Assembly: GCA_012295275.1 (NCBI GenBank)
Contig: CM022672.1
Location: 26,850,930-26,914,929, forward strand
DNA: 64,000 nucleotides
DNA from: Chrysomallon squamiferum
Taxonomy: Eukaryota > Mollusca > Gastropoda > Neomphalida > Peltospiridae
Direction: 5' to 3'
Shown here piece after piece: positions 33,701 through 46,339 of this stretch (the first letter of the stretch is position 1; each line of letters begins with the position of its first letter). The position numbers and the translations under genes are program-made. The notes below the pieces were generated by a model. The model did no database searches and was not told the origin of the DNA. It worked only from the letters and a program-made list of their open reading frames with translations.

Positions 33701-36700
33701 TGACACAGTACAATTAGAACCAGAGTACACGTAGTAACACAGTCGATGTAGTAACACTAGTCCACGTAGTAACACTCTACACATAGTATACAGTACACGT
33801 AATATGACAGTAGAAGTGGTAACACAGTACACGTAGTAACACAGTACACGTAGTAACATACTACAGGTAGTATCCGGTGCACGTATTAACAGACTACACC
33901 TAGTAACACTCTAAACGTTCTCTCTACACGTAGTAACAGAGTACACGTAGTAACACAGTACAAAGTAATAACAGAGTACATGTAGTAACACTCTAAACGT
34001 TCTAACTCTCTACACGTAGTAACAGAGTACACGTAGTAACACAGTACAAAGTAATAACAGAGTACATGTAATAACACTACACGTAGTATACAGTACAAGT
34101 AGTAACAGAGTAATCGTAATAACACTCTACACGTAGGATCACAGTACAAGTATTAACAGACTACACGCAGTAACACAGTACACATAGTAAAACTGTACAC
34201 GTAGTAACACAGTCCACGTAGTAAAACAGTACAAGTCATAACAGAGTACAAGTAGTAACACTCTACACTTATTATACAGTACACGTAATATGACAGTAGA
34301 AGTGGTAACACAGTACACCTATAACACAGTACACGTAGTAACACAGTATAAGTGGTAACACAGTACAAATAGTAACACGGTACAAGTAGTAACAGAGTAC
34401 AAGTAATAACAGAGTACACGTAATAACACTCTACACGTAGGATCACAGTACAAGTATTAACAGACTACACGTAGTAACACAGTACACATAGTAAAACTGT
34501 ACACGTAGTAACACAGTCCACGTAGTAAAACAGTACAAGTAATAACAGAGTACAAGTGATAACAAAGTCCACGTAGTAACACTCTACACGTATAACACAG
34601 TACACATAGTAACACAGTACAAGTAGTAACAGAGTACACGTAGTAACATTCTACACATAGTATCCAGTGCAGGTATTAACACTCTAAACGTACTAACACA
34701 GTACAAGTAGTAACAGAGTACACGTAGGATCACAGTCAAAGTATTAACAGACTACACGTAGTAACACAGTACACATTGGATCACAGTACAAGTTTTAACA
34801 GACTATACGTAGTAACAGTACACATAGTAAAACAGTACAGGTAGTACCACAGTACAAGTAGTAACAGATTACACTTAGTACACAGTACACGTAGTAACAC
34901 TCTACACGTAGTATACATTTGTGTAGTGACACAGTACAATTAGTAAAACAGTACACGTAGTAACACAGTCGATGTAGTAACACTAGTCCACGTAGTAAAA
35001 CAGTACACGTAGTAACAGTACAAGTAGTAAGAGAGTACACGGAGGATCACAGTACAAGTATTAACAGACTACACGTAGTAACACAGTACACATATTAAAA
35101 CAGTACACGTAGTAACACAGTACAAGTAGTAACAGAGTACACTTAGTACACAGTACACGTAGTAACACTCTACACGTAATATGACAGTAGAAGTGGTAAC
35201 GCAGTACACGTAATATGACAGTAGAAGTGGTAACACAGTACACGTAATATGACAATAGAAGTGGTAACACAGTACACGTAATATGACAGTAGAAGTGGTA
35301 ACACAGTACACGTAATATGACAGTAGAAGTGGTAACACAGTACACGTAGTAACACAGTACAAGTAGTAACATTCTACACGTAATATCCAGTGCACGTATT
35401 AACAGACTACACGTCGTAATACAGTACACGTAGTAACACAGTACAAGTAGTACCAGAGTACACGTAGTAACATTCTACACGTAGTATCCAGTGCACGTAT
35501 TAACAGACTACACCTAGTAACACTCTACACGTAGTAACACAGTACAAGTAGTACAGAGTACACTTAGTAACACTCTACATGTAATATGACAGTAGAAGTG
35601 GTAACACAGTACACGTAATATGACAGTAGAAGTGGTAACACAGTACACGTAGTAACACAGTACAAGTAGTACCAGAGTACATGTAGTAACATTGTGCACG
35701 TATTAACAGACTACACCTAGTAACACTCTAAACTAGTAACACTCTACACGTAGTAACACAGTCCAAAGTAATAACAGAGTACACGTAGTAGCACTCTACA
35801 CGTAGTATCACAGTACAAGTAGTAACAGAGTACACGTAGTTACACTGTACTCATAGGATCACAGTACAAGTATTAACAGACTACACATAGCAACACAGTA
35901 CACATAGTAAAACACTACACGTAGTAACACAGTCCACGTGGTAAAACTGTACAAGTAATAACAGAGTACAACTAGTAACACTCTACACGTAATATGACAA
36001 TAGAACTGGTAACACAGTACACGTAGTAACACACTAAACGTAGTTACACAGTACAAGTAGTAACAGAGTGCACGTAGTAACATACCACACGTAGTATCCA
36101 GTGCACGTATTAACAGACTACACCTAGTAACACTCTAAACGTAGTAACACAGTACACGTAGTAACACAGTAGAAGTAGTAACAGAGTACACGTGGTAACA
36201 CTCTACACGTAGTAGACAGTACAAGCAGTAACAGAGTACACGTAGTAACACTCTACACGTAGGATCACAGTATAAGTATTAACAGACTACACGTAGGATC
36301 ACAGTACAAGTATTAACAGACTACACGTAGTAACACAGTACACATAGTAAAACAGTACACGTACTAACACAGTACAAGTAGTAACCCTGTACACGTAGTA
36401 ACACAGTAAAGTATAAACAGAGTACACTAAGTACAGAGAACACGTAGTAACACTCTACACGTAGTATAAATTTGTGTAGTGACACAGTACAATTAGTAAC
36501 AGAGTCGATGTAGTAACACTAGTGCACGTAGTAAAACAGTACACATAGTAACAGTACACGTAGGATCACAGTACAAGTATTAACAGACTACACGCAGTAA
36601 CACAGTACACGTAGTAACACTCTACACGTAATATGACAGTAGAAGTGGTAACACAGTACACGTAGTAACACTCCGCACGTAGTAACACAATATAAGTAGT

Positions 36701-38895
36701 AACATTCTGCACGTATTAAGAGACTACACCTAGTAACACTCTAAACGTACTAACACTCTACACGGAGTAACAGAGTACAAGTAGTAACACAGTACAAAGT
36801 AATAACAGAGTACACGTAGTAACACAGTACAAGTAGTAACAGAGTACACGTAGTAACACTGTACACGTAGGATCACAGTATAAGTATTAACAGACTACAC
36901 GTAGGATCACAGTACAAGTATTAACAGACTACACGTAGGATCACAGTACAAGTATTAACAGACTACACATAGTAACACACTACACATAGTAAAACAGTAC
37001 ACGTAGTAACACAGTCCACGTAGTAAAACTGTAGAAGTAGTAACAGAGTAGACGTAGTAACACTCTACACGTAGTATACAGTACACGTAATATGACAGTA
37101 GAAGTGGTAACACAGTACACGTAGTAACACTCTAAACGTAGTAAGACAGTATACGTAGTAACACTCTACACTTAGTAGTAACACAGTTCAAGTAGTAACA
37201 GAGTACACGTAGTAACATTCTAAACGTAGTATCCAGTGCACGTATTAACAGACTACACCTAGTAACACTCTAAACGTACTAACACTCTACACGTAGTAAC
37301 ACAGTACACGTAGTAACACAGTACACGTAGTATACAGTACAAGTAGTAACAGAGTACACGTAGTATACAGTACAAGTAGTAATAGAGTACACGTAGTAAC
37401 ACTCTACACGTAGGATCACAGTACAAGTATTAACAGACTACACGTAGTAACACAGTACACGTAGGATAACAGTACAAGTATTAACAGACTACACGTAGTA
37501 ACACAGTACAAGTAGTAAAACAGTACAAGTAGTAACAGAGTAGACGTAGTATACAGTACACGTAATATGACAGTAGAAGTGGTAACACAGTACACGTAGG
37601 ATCACAGTACAAGTATTAACAGACTACACGTAGTAACACAGTACACGTAGGATAACAGTACAAGTATTAACAGACTACACGTAGTAACACAGTACATGTA
37701 GTAACACAGTAAAAGTAGTAACACAGTACACGTAGTAACACAGTACACGTAGTAACACAGAACAAGTATCAAAACAGTACACGTAATAACAGAGTAGACG
37801 TAGTAACACTCTACACATAGTATACAGTACAAGTGGTAACACAGTACACGTAGTAACACTCTAAACGTAGTAAGACAGTATAGGTAGTAACTCTACACTT
37901 AGTAGTAACACAGTACAAGTAGTAACAGAGTACACGTAGTAACATTCTACACGTAGTATCCAGTGCACGTATTAACAGACTACACCTAGTAACACTCTAA
38001 ACGTACTAACAATCTACACATAGTAACACAGTACAAGTATTAACAGACTACACGTAGTAACAGTACATATAGTAAAACAGTACAAGTAGTAAGACTGTAC
38101 AAGTAATAACAGAGTACACGTAGTATACAGTACAAGTAATAACAGAGTACACGTAGTAACACAGTACAAGTAATAACAGAGTACACATACTATACAGTAC
38201 AAGTAGTAACAGAGTACACGTAGTAACACTCTACACGTAGGATCACACTTACAGGTATTAACAGACTACACGTAGTAACACGGTACACATAGTAAAACAG
38301 TACACATAGTAAAACTGTACAAGTAATAACAGAGTACACGTAGTAACACTCTACACGTAGTATACAGCAACCGTAATATGACAGTAGAAGTGGTAACACA
38401 GTATACGTAGTAACACTCTAAACGTAGTTACACAGTACAAATAGTAACACAGTACAAGTAGTAACAGAGTACACCTAGTAACATTCTACACGTATTATCC
38501 AGTGCACGTATTAACAGACTACACCTAGTAACACTCTACACGTAGCAATATAGTACAAGTAGTAATATAGCACACGTAGTAACACAGTACACGTAGTAAC
38601 AGAGTAAAGTAGGAACAGAGTACACGTAGTAACACAGTAAAGTAGTAACAGATTACACGTAGTAACACTCTACACGTATTATACAGTGCACGTAGTAACA
38701 GAGCACACGTAGTAACACAGTACACGTAGTAACACTGTACACATAGTAACACAATACACGTAGTAACACTACACGTAGTAACACAGTACAAGTAGTAACA
38801 CTACACGTAGTAATACTCTACACGTAATAACACAGTACACGTAGTGACACTGTACACAGTACACGTAATAATACAGTGAACTAGTACAGTACAGA
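30770..38895. repeat. ~8.1 kb satellite array, 17 bp unit AGTACACGTAGTAACAC
   Basis: The unit repeats head to tail for about 8.1 kb, near 475 units by length. Common variants replace the first bases with gag, tct or ctc, CACG with CAAG or CACA, and TAACAC with TAACAG, TATAC or GGATCAC. The 17-base phase holds almost everywhere, with occasional one-base losses. Longer-range patterns recur, for example a 34 bp dimer (gtaatatgaca + gtagaagtggtaaca) five times in a row at 35177-35345. The minus-strand consensus has no stop in any frame and encodes VLLRVLCYYVYCVTTCT per 51 bases. The plus strand meets TAG TAA every 51 bases in each frame. No flanking direct repeats or retroelement ends are evident. 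Confidence 0.97.
35177..35345. repeat. Higher-order 34 bp dimer block inside the 17 bp array
   Basis: Five consecutive near-identical 34 bp dimers start at 35177, 35211, 35245, 35279 and 35313. Each joins a taatatgaca-type monomer to a gtagaagtggtaaca-type monomer. Single copies recur near 33799, 34299, 35579, 35613, 35990, 36629, 37089, 37567 and 38376, so this dimer has spread within the array. Confidence 0.9.
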
Positions 38896-38899
38896 AAAT

Positions 38900-39460
38900 A
38901 CGTCGACAGATGTCAGCCGCCGAGAAGAGCTCTATTAAATTTATTTTAATGTATTTACGTATATTAAGTTCACAAAAATCGAAATTTTAATCGATTGAAG
39001 AAATTACAGGTATGCAGTAAATCTATTACAGTTTAGAGAGAAATATTTTTTCATTCGAATTTTATTTTATTTAATTTTGTTTAATTAATTAATTTAATTT
39101 TAATTTTTATTCTGTTGTTGTTAATTTATTTATTTACTTAACTACTTACATAGCTGCTTTTTAAAATTATTCAAAAAAATAATTTTAAGGTTTGTTCTTT
39201 TTCATTTATTCTGTTGGTTGCTTGACTGGTTTGGTTGGCTGGTTGTTTGGCTGGTTTTAACTACATGTAATTTGTTTGTATCTTTCGTATAAACAGCAAA
39301 TTAGTCACTCTGTGATCCTCACACACAATGTTAGGAGTTAACACAATTAATTTTTGCACTTACAGTCACATAACACAGTGCGATCAGTGCAAGATGATGT
39401 TTTACACGGGCTTGAATACAAGTTCAGAATTAATACAAACCATCATAACAATTTCTAGAA
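38900..39460. other. Gene-free AT-rich sequence
   Basis: It contains TTAATT/TTTAT repeats at 39060-39140 and TTGGCTGG units at 39225-39258. No gene is seen. Confidence 0.55.
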
Positions 39461-39489
39461 CAGCGACCCGAAGAAAGAGGACATAGAGT

Positions 39490-39860
39490 GTAACGTTTAA
39501 TAACTGTTTAATAACTGTTTAATAATTATTATATTTTCTTTTGTGATTGTTTCATACATAGTTCTAAATTTCTGAAATTTTATTTGCCTATATCATTATA
39601 TTTAATAAAATGACTTCATGCATATAATCATATTCCCAGTTACCGTTTAATAATTAAGATTTATCATCACGATTTTGATACGTGTTTCTATATTACAATT
39701 CATATATATATTAACAACAGAATATAAGAGTCTGTTTAATGAAATGACACTATACTCATATTCCCAGTTACCGTTTAATAATTAAAACATATCTTTATGA
39801 CCAATATAATATCAAGTTTTAATTATCATTCACAAGCCGTGTTATTCTATATCATTATAT
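39490..39860. repeat. Short tandem duplications with GTTTAATAA core
   Basis: gtttaataact occurs in close tandem at 39497-39530. A segment with tcatattcccagttaccg followed by tttaataatta is present twice, near 39628 and 39754, about 126 bp apart. Confidence 0.75.
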
Positions 39861-39974
39861 ATAATTATTAGAACGACGCCGTGCGTAAAACAACACTCCC
39901 GTAAACATTTTAATAATTCACCCACCGCTTTATAAACACTTTCATATGCATTCATGTTCACGAATGGGAAATTA

Positions 39975-41385
39975 TGTTAATAGCAAATTTCATATACAGT
40001 TTTGTTCTGGCATATGAATCTTTAATTATTTTTAAAATTATTTTGTCTTCTCTTTACAAGTTTCATCTACAGTTTTGTTCTGGTATTATGAAATTTTTAT
40101 GTTGTTTTCATCACTTTATAAGAAGTTTCATGCATATATCTATTTACATATATCAAATGTTTTAAATTTCTTTATAACAAATTTCAAATACAGATCTGTT
40201 CACGTATATCAATTTATTTAAATTTCTTTGTAATAAGTTTCGTATATAGATTTGTTTACATATATCATTATTTACATCTCTTTATAATAAATTTCAAATA
40301 CAGATCTGTTCACGTATATCAATTTATTTAAATTTCTTTGTAATAAGTTTCGTATATAGATCTGTTTACATATATGAAATTATTTACATCTCTTTGTAAC
40401 AAATCTCATTAATCTGTTCCGTTCATTTATATATAATTATATTTCATCGTAAGAAGATTCGTATGTACTTCTGTTGATCTATAATGAAATTATATACTGA
40501 TATATCTTAACGTATTTGAAATAATTTTTCTTATTTTACTTTATTTTATTTTTTATTTATGTATTTTTCTTTTTTTTTTTTCTTTGTTATTATTATTTTA
40601 TTTATATATATATATTTATTATTTATTGTAACACGCTTCATAAATAGTTCTATTGATCAGTGTGAAATTATGTTTACATTAATTTATAACAAATTTCATA
40701 TACAGATCCGTTCATGTATAAGAAATTACATTTCTTTGTAACAAGTTTCATGAATAGTTCTGTTGATCTTTGTTAATTATGTTTACATTTCTTTATAACA
40801 AATTTGATGTGTGTGAAATAATGTTTACATTTCTTTATAACAAATATACCATAGAGTTCTCTTCACGTACTGAAGTTATGTTTGCATCTGTTCATAACAA
40901 ACTTCATATACAGATCTGTTCATATGTATGAAATTATATTTCTTTGTAATAAGTTTTATAAATAGTTCTGTTATATATTTGTATCTCTTTGTGACAGTTG
41001 TCGTAATGTATATGAAATTGTTTACATGTCTTTATAACAAATGTAAATCTGTTCACGTATATGTAACTATATTTCTCTGTAACAAGTTTCATTTACAGTT
41101 GTTTTCATCAAAATGAAACTATGACTACTTTTCTTTACAACGAATTTCATTTGGCGTTCTCGTCACGTACTGAAGTTATTTTTATATCTGACCAATAGTG
41201 CACGTATATCTGTTTGTAACAAGTTTCAAATACAGTTCTCTTCGTGTACTCAAGTTTTATTTACATCTGATTGTAACACATTTTATATACAGATCTGTGC
41301 AAGTATATGAAATTAAATATTTACAACTCTTTGAAACAAATTTCATGTGTAGTTCTCTCAACGTATATGAAACTATATTTAATCC
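39975..41385. repeat. ~55 bp minisatellite with an internal inverted repeat, ~25 units
   Basis: The unit approximates aatttcatatacagatctgt + tcacgtatatgaaattattt + acatttctttataacaa. A clean 110 bp dimer repeats at 40181-40290 and 40291-40375. In many units ttcatatac and gtatatgaa are perfect reverse complements separated by about 12 bases, so each unit can form a small hairpin. Copies differ by point changes and small gaps. Short open frames are incidental. Confidence 0.88.
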
Positions 41386-41399
41386 ATACCATCCACAAC

Positions 41400-42960
41400 A
41401 AAAACAATTCAAAGGATTACATCAAAGTGACGGGAATCCTGAGTAACTGGCTAATAAAATCAGCTTCTTTTAAAATAAGATTTCGCTGATACCATCACGC
41501 GGCGATCAAAGAGATCAACAAAAGTGATAGTAGATTTGATTTGGGTTTTGGGAAAGATTTGTTGTAAACTTCGACGTGAGCACGTTGTCCACCATCAGGC
41601 GAGTTTAGAGTTGTTGTCTTTTGAATTATTGACGAATGGGAGATCCTTTATTCGTACGGTAAAAGCCATTTTCTTTTGTATTTTTTATGAAAATGTCTGG
41701 TACGTACTGTCGTGACTATGTCAGGAAGCAAATGAAGACATCATTTGACTTTGCTAACTGATAAGAATAACTGGTAGAGCTGCGACAGAAGAGTTATTTA
41801 TCTTCGAGAAATCTCTTTACAAAATATTCATCCACAGTCGAAGAGATCGGACACAATTTGATAAAAGAAACCTTCATGAACTATTCTTATCAGCAAGGAA
41901 TCATTTACATATCAAATTTGGATATACGGTATATATCGCGACCTTTGTTAAACAGTGGGCCCTGGATAAAGAAATAAATTCAATGAATTCAAAGCAATAT
42001 TTCACATTACGCTTAATTACACTTAATTGAAGATACTTGTATATAAAATAGTAGTTGTTTTTCTAATCTCTCGTAATTTGTATTATTATTATTTTATTTT
42101 TTAAATTATTATTATTATTATTATTTCTTTTTATCTTTTTTTTATTTATTTTTTTGTGGAGTTATCTAGTGTTGGGATGTTTTTGATGATTCACTGAGCT
42201 TGATTCTCATTATTATGATACGTTTCAGTTTCTGGTCCTTTTTATATTTTTCGCTCTCTTTTCTCTTTTTATTTTCTTACGTCATTAATGAACATACGTC
42301 TGCAATGCTGAAACATGTAACATAACTTGAGTGTAATTTCCAAAAACCTTTTAGCTAGCTTCTTCCTTTTTTTTCTGGTTTTCATCTTAAGTACCTAATT
42401 TGATATCATCTAATGGAATCTAAACATACAGTGTTGTTGGTCGTTAAAAGCCGCACAAGGGAATGAAAGGCCACTTTAAGCTGCTATCATTAATTTACTA
42501 ATGGTTTCGTTCTGACTGATAAATTCCGTCTAAAACTGGAGTCCAACATTTGACAAAAAACATTTTAAAAATACAACACACAAAAGAATTTTAAATCCAA
42601 CACGGGTAAAAGCACGTAAATGACCCATTGTTTCAAATATCAGATCAAATATAACATAGTGATTCTTTTTGTTTTTCATTTAAAACATCCATTAAGTTTG
42701 AAGCATTTGTTAATAGCATATTTTTTGTGTGTGTGGGGGGGTTGTTTAATGATGAATATATGTAGTATATGTTTTATTATGTATGAAGTATGTAATATAT
42801 GTTTATGTCTTTAATGGAGATCAAAATTGCCTAATACATTAGCTCGATTCTCTGATGTTAGCATCAGTTTTGATCCGTTAATGTGGGGTAAAAAATTCCT
42901 ATTTAATTTAGCTTAGGTTTTCTAAATCCAGATTAAAATAATTAACATAAAAAAGAACAA
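41400..42960. other. Gene-free unique sequence
   Basis: 41440-41960 is repeat-poor. ATT and T-rich sequence lies at 42078-42155, and the rest is AT-rich. No exon-like peptide is recognised. Confidence 0.5.
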
Positions 42961-42989
42961 TGATACAGTGAAACAGTCAGTGATCAATA

Positions 42990-43860
42990 ACAGCTATGAA
43001 AGTGACATCAACTTCGACAACAACAACATAAATTACAATGGTGATGATGATCATAAACTCAGAAACATTCACATATTCATCAGACCTACAGAGCTTACCA
43101 TAAGCACACAAATATTCACTCTGATTTACTGACTCGAAAATATCCCATAACATACTCAGTAACACGCGCGTACGCACACACACTTAGCAAATCTTCTCGC
43201 AGATAGACTCTGTAACAAATACAATTATACAAAATACTTACACACGCTGCCTTCTTCCAACGCACATTTATATACACACATACATATACCAATCAAACCG
43301 TCATACACATTCTGAAAAATACACAGATACATAATTATTACAAACACTAGCGAATACATTACGTATCTAACGCACTTTCATATACACACTTACCATACTT
43401 CAAACACAGACTCTGTAACAGATAAATACATACAAATTATACAGAATAATACATAGGTTTATACTTTTACCAGAACATCATACCCTATTCAGTAAAATGT
43501 AGATTTTGTACATTCCTGTTCTCACGTGTGTGTAAACACTTACCAAAGCTCCACACTTCAGACCTAGTAATTAACACAGTTATACAAATATTCACATCAT
43601 CTCTCTCTAATAACACAAAACACTGACGTGCACACATGATATACTTAACAAACAGAAATACACAAATTCAGTGACATCAAATATTATTATTACAACACAT
43701 TCATACACTCTCTCAAACATCGCAGCCATATACACACACACACACACACACAGCACAACACACAGACTACAAACACACAACACAAATCTCATACACAGTT
43801 AACACAAACACACAACAGACACAACATACACCACACACACACAATATACACAAATACGCC
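42990..43860. repeat. Degenerate CA-rich tandem region
   Basis: ACA-rich sequence contains three diverged copies of a segment with cacactta...cagactctgtaaca...aattatacaaaata, near 43180, 43386 and 43535. A denser CA run lies at 43732-43760. The plus strand is C-rich and nearly G-free over long stretches. Confidence 0.7.
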
Positions 43861-44194
43861 AATAAGATCAGATTTGCCTAGTTTAATATTAAAAACAAAG
43901 TATAGTAATAATCCCTTAAAGCAAACACAGAGAATGAGTGGCTGGTTATCACCATATCGCTTTCTTTAGTAGCATCGTTAACAAAAGTACGTTGACGTTG
44001 TCGTTAATGACTGATCAACCTTTGAGATTCCTTCATATCATTATATATTTTTTTCCCTTCAAAATAGCAAAATTACTCGACGTCATCATCTCAATTTCCA
44101 GCGACTCTTCATCTTTAATTTTTTATTGTCATCAAAAATGGGATGGTTTATGAACCATAGCGTGCTATAATTGCCTTCGTTTATATCAGAAACG

Positions 44195-44315
44195 AGTAAC
44201 TTAACCCTTGGGGAGGCTTCCGAACAAACTGGAATTCCCTGCCACACTCGGTAGTAGAACATATAACCCAGTAACTAAGTTAAAACTGTACTTAAAATTG
44301 ACTTAACTACTCAAG
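44195..44315 (+). pseudogene. LINE ORF2 C-terminal relic
   Basis: The plus strand reads FRTNWNSLPHSVVEHITQ at about 44217-44270. WNSLP-xSVV is the signature of the C-terminal tail of many non-LTR retrotransposon reverse-transcriptase proteins. A shift of frame then gives TYNPVTKLKLYLKLT and a stop, matching the usual xxNxFKxRLDxxL ending. A T-rich tail follows at 44340-44400. The fragment is short and frameshifted. Confidence 0.5.
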
Positions 44316-44319
44316 TTTT

Positions 44320-45330
44320 TAGATAATTGTAAGAAGTTTTCTTTTTTTCCTTTTCCTTATTTTTTTTTTTTCTTTTTCTTCTTTTTTAATTCTTAGTTTT
44401 TACCTTAATGTAATTTATAATGAGGAAAAAAAAATATTCATTACAAATTCCATTAAGGCACGATCAACACATACAGTAACAAATACTGAAAGATATATGA
44501 TATGCGTATTAATTTTGCTACACAATACGATATGATTAGGGTAGTTAGATAACAGTGTAGGCGACGCATTAATGACATATACTTACGAGTCTTTGTCAGT
44601 ATTTACTTATTAATAAAATGTACATGATAGTTGTAACTGGTAATTAGTCCGTACATGATATTAAGATACTCCATTGCCACAATAAATATATGTACCCGAA
44701 GAAGAGATATTTTTATATTTTTACGATTTGTTCAAAACATTTTCAATGTACAATTGTACATCATTGTACGTAAGTCTAAGATAAAACAAATAATGAGAGA
44801 AGCAACTTGCGGCCACTTTGCGATTTCACGCTTTTTCTCGATCTGCAGTAAAAGATTTTTTAAATATGCACGTTCCCTTAGACAGAAAAAACAACAGCAT
44901 ATAAATCATGTGCGCTGAATGGAACGAGAAACTGCTGGTTAGAAGAGCTCTGGAAGATTTATACTGCGACTCTCTCAGCGTCCAATCTGCATTGTTCTGC
45001 CTCGTCTGCCCACCCAGCTGTTAGTACACAGCTATTATCTACATAATTAATCTTTTATATACAGATCCATTCTTCAAAAATTATTTTTAAAAATAAAGAC
45101 AAAATTTGACTATCGATCCTACTTCTTCCAGATCAACAGGCCATTAAAAACTCCTTAATTAGAAAAGCATGGAGACCATTTTTCTTGAGGAAAATAACAA
45201 TACAAATTAAAATTTAAGAAAAAAAAGAAAACAAAACAAAACGCTTTAGACGACATCATTTGTTGAAATGAAACTCAAAAATGTGAGAAATAATTACAAG
45301 ATTTTAATTTCAGAATAATCAGTATTAAAA
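44320..45330. other. Gene-free AT-rich sequence
   Basis: T-rich at 44340-44400; the remainder is single-copy with no recognised gene or RNA. Confidence 0.5.
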
Positions 45331-45331
45331 A

Positions 45332-45336
45332 TTCTT

Positions 45337-45367
<31 letters not shown>

Positions 45368-45392
45368 TTATTATTATTATTATTATTATCCG
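45332..45392. repeat. (TTC)n(TTA)n microsatellite
   Basis: TTC units at 45332-45366 are followed by TTA units to 45389. A similar TTC-to-TTA order is seen at 6.7 and 6.93 kb. Confidence 0.95.
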
Positions 45393-45429
45393 GCGTGCGA
45401 TTAAGAAAAAAAAATTCTGGTATGAGATC

Positions 45430-45840
45430 AGAAACGTGAAACGGTCGACAATCCAGATGGCACTTCATTATTAGCCAATTGGTCTCCTCGGCGACATCTT
45501 TGTGCACCCCGTTGTGATTTCCTCTTTAGGCAAACACGGTGAACGGATCGACAACGGTCGCGAAATGAAACGACACTACGATCATTATAAGCACGTTACC
45601 CACTCCTCTTTAAAATTAAAATCTTGAAAATAATGTGCCCGCTTCCACATGATGTAATCTTTGAAAGCACATCACAGAAAAACCGTCCGCCGCAAGGGAT
45701 GTCACTCTATGTTCTCCAATTGAACGCCTTAGAGTTTTCGGTGCTAGCTAATTAGCATACTCGCGAAATCCAGTGCCCAGGGTTATAATTAGCTATATCG
45801 TTATTTTCATCACATCGGCGGGCGCGTGTAATTGGATCAT
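45430..45840. promoter_or_regulatory. Candidate conserved noncoding element C
   Basis: This is a repeat-free, GC-richer island of about 400 bp. It contains ctaattagcatactc at 45748-45762, an exact match to element B, with ungapped similarity continuing to ataatta at 45785-45791. Further TAATTA-like and CCAAT-like (agccaattgg, 45474-45483) motifs are present. The regulatory role is inferred. Confidence 0.4.
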
Positions 45841-46248
45841 TCATGTTATAAGAGTGTAAAATACATCATTAGTAACTTTCATACGTCATGGAATGTTGGA
45901 AAACTCGGGCAACACACCAGGGTTGTTCAAATGAAAATAGTACGAAGGATCTTAATGAAGTATTCAGCTCCATGGCGGTTGTTACGCGATGTTTTTAATT
46001 TTTGTTACCATGTGAAGTATGTATTAAAAAGGAAGAAAATTTAAAGGAGAAAAAGTTATGATTATTAAAAATTATTATTGTTTTAAAAAAAAAAAAAAAA
46101 AAAAAAAACGTTTGAAATAAACGCTGAAATTTCATATTTTCTAAGCAATCTGTCATTTATTTTTTGTTTATAAGCAGAACTAATTGGGATTTAAATTTGT
46201 TTAAAGAAATGCAGCATAGTCCAGTTTATTTATGGTCAGTTTAGCAGT

Positions 46249-46251
<3 letters not shown>

Positions 46252-46335
<84 letters not shown>
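46252..46335. repeat. (CT)n microsatellite
   Basis: An 84-base pure CT run. A separate A run (46085-46108) lies upstream. Confidence 0.97.
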
Positions 46336-46338
<3 letters not shown>

Positions 46339-46339
46339 A

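Noticed and set aside
30727-38791. Many minus-strand open frames of 60-195 codons rich in Cys, Tyr, Val, Leu and Thr
   Set aside because: All lie in the 17 bp array and translate the same unit in rotating frames. Their openness follows from the consensus lacking stops on that strand.
30770-38895. Possible CRISPR-like array
   Set aside because: Units are 17 bp head to tail without unique spacers and the genome is clearly eukaryotic, so this is a satellite.
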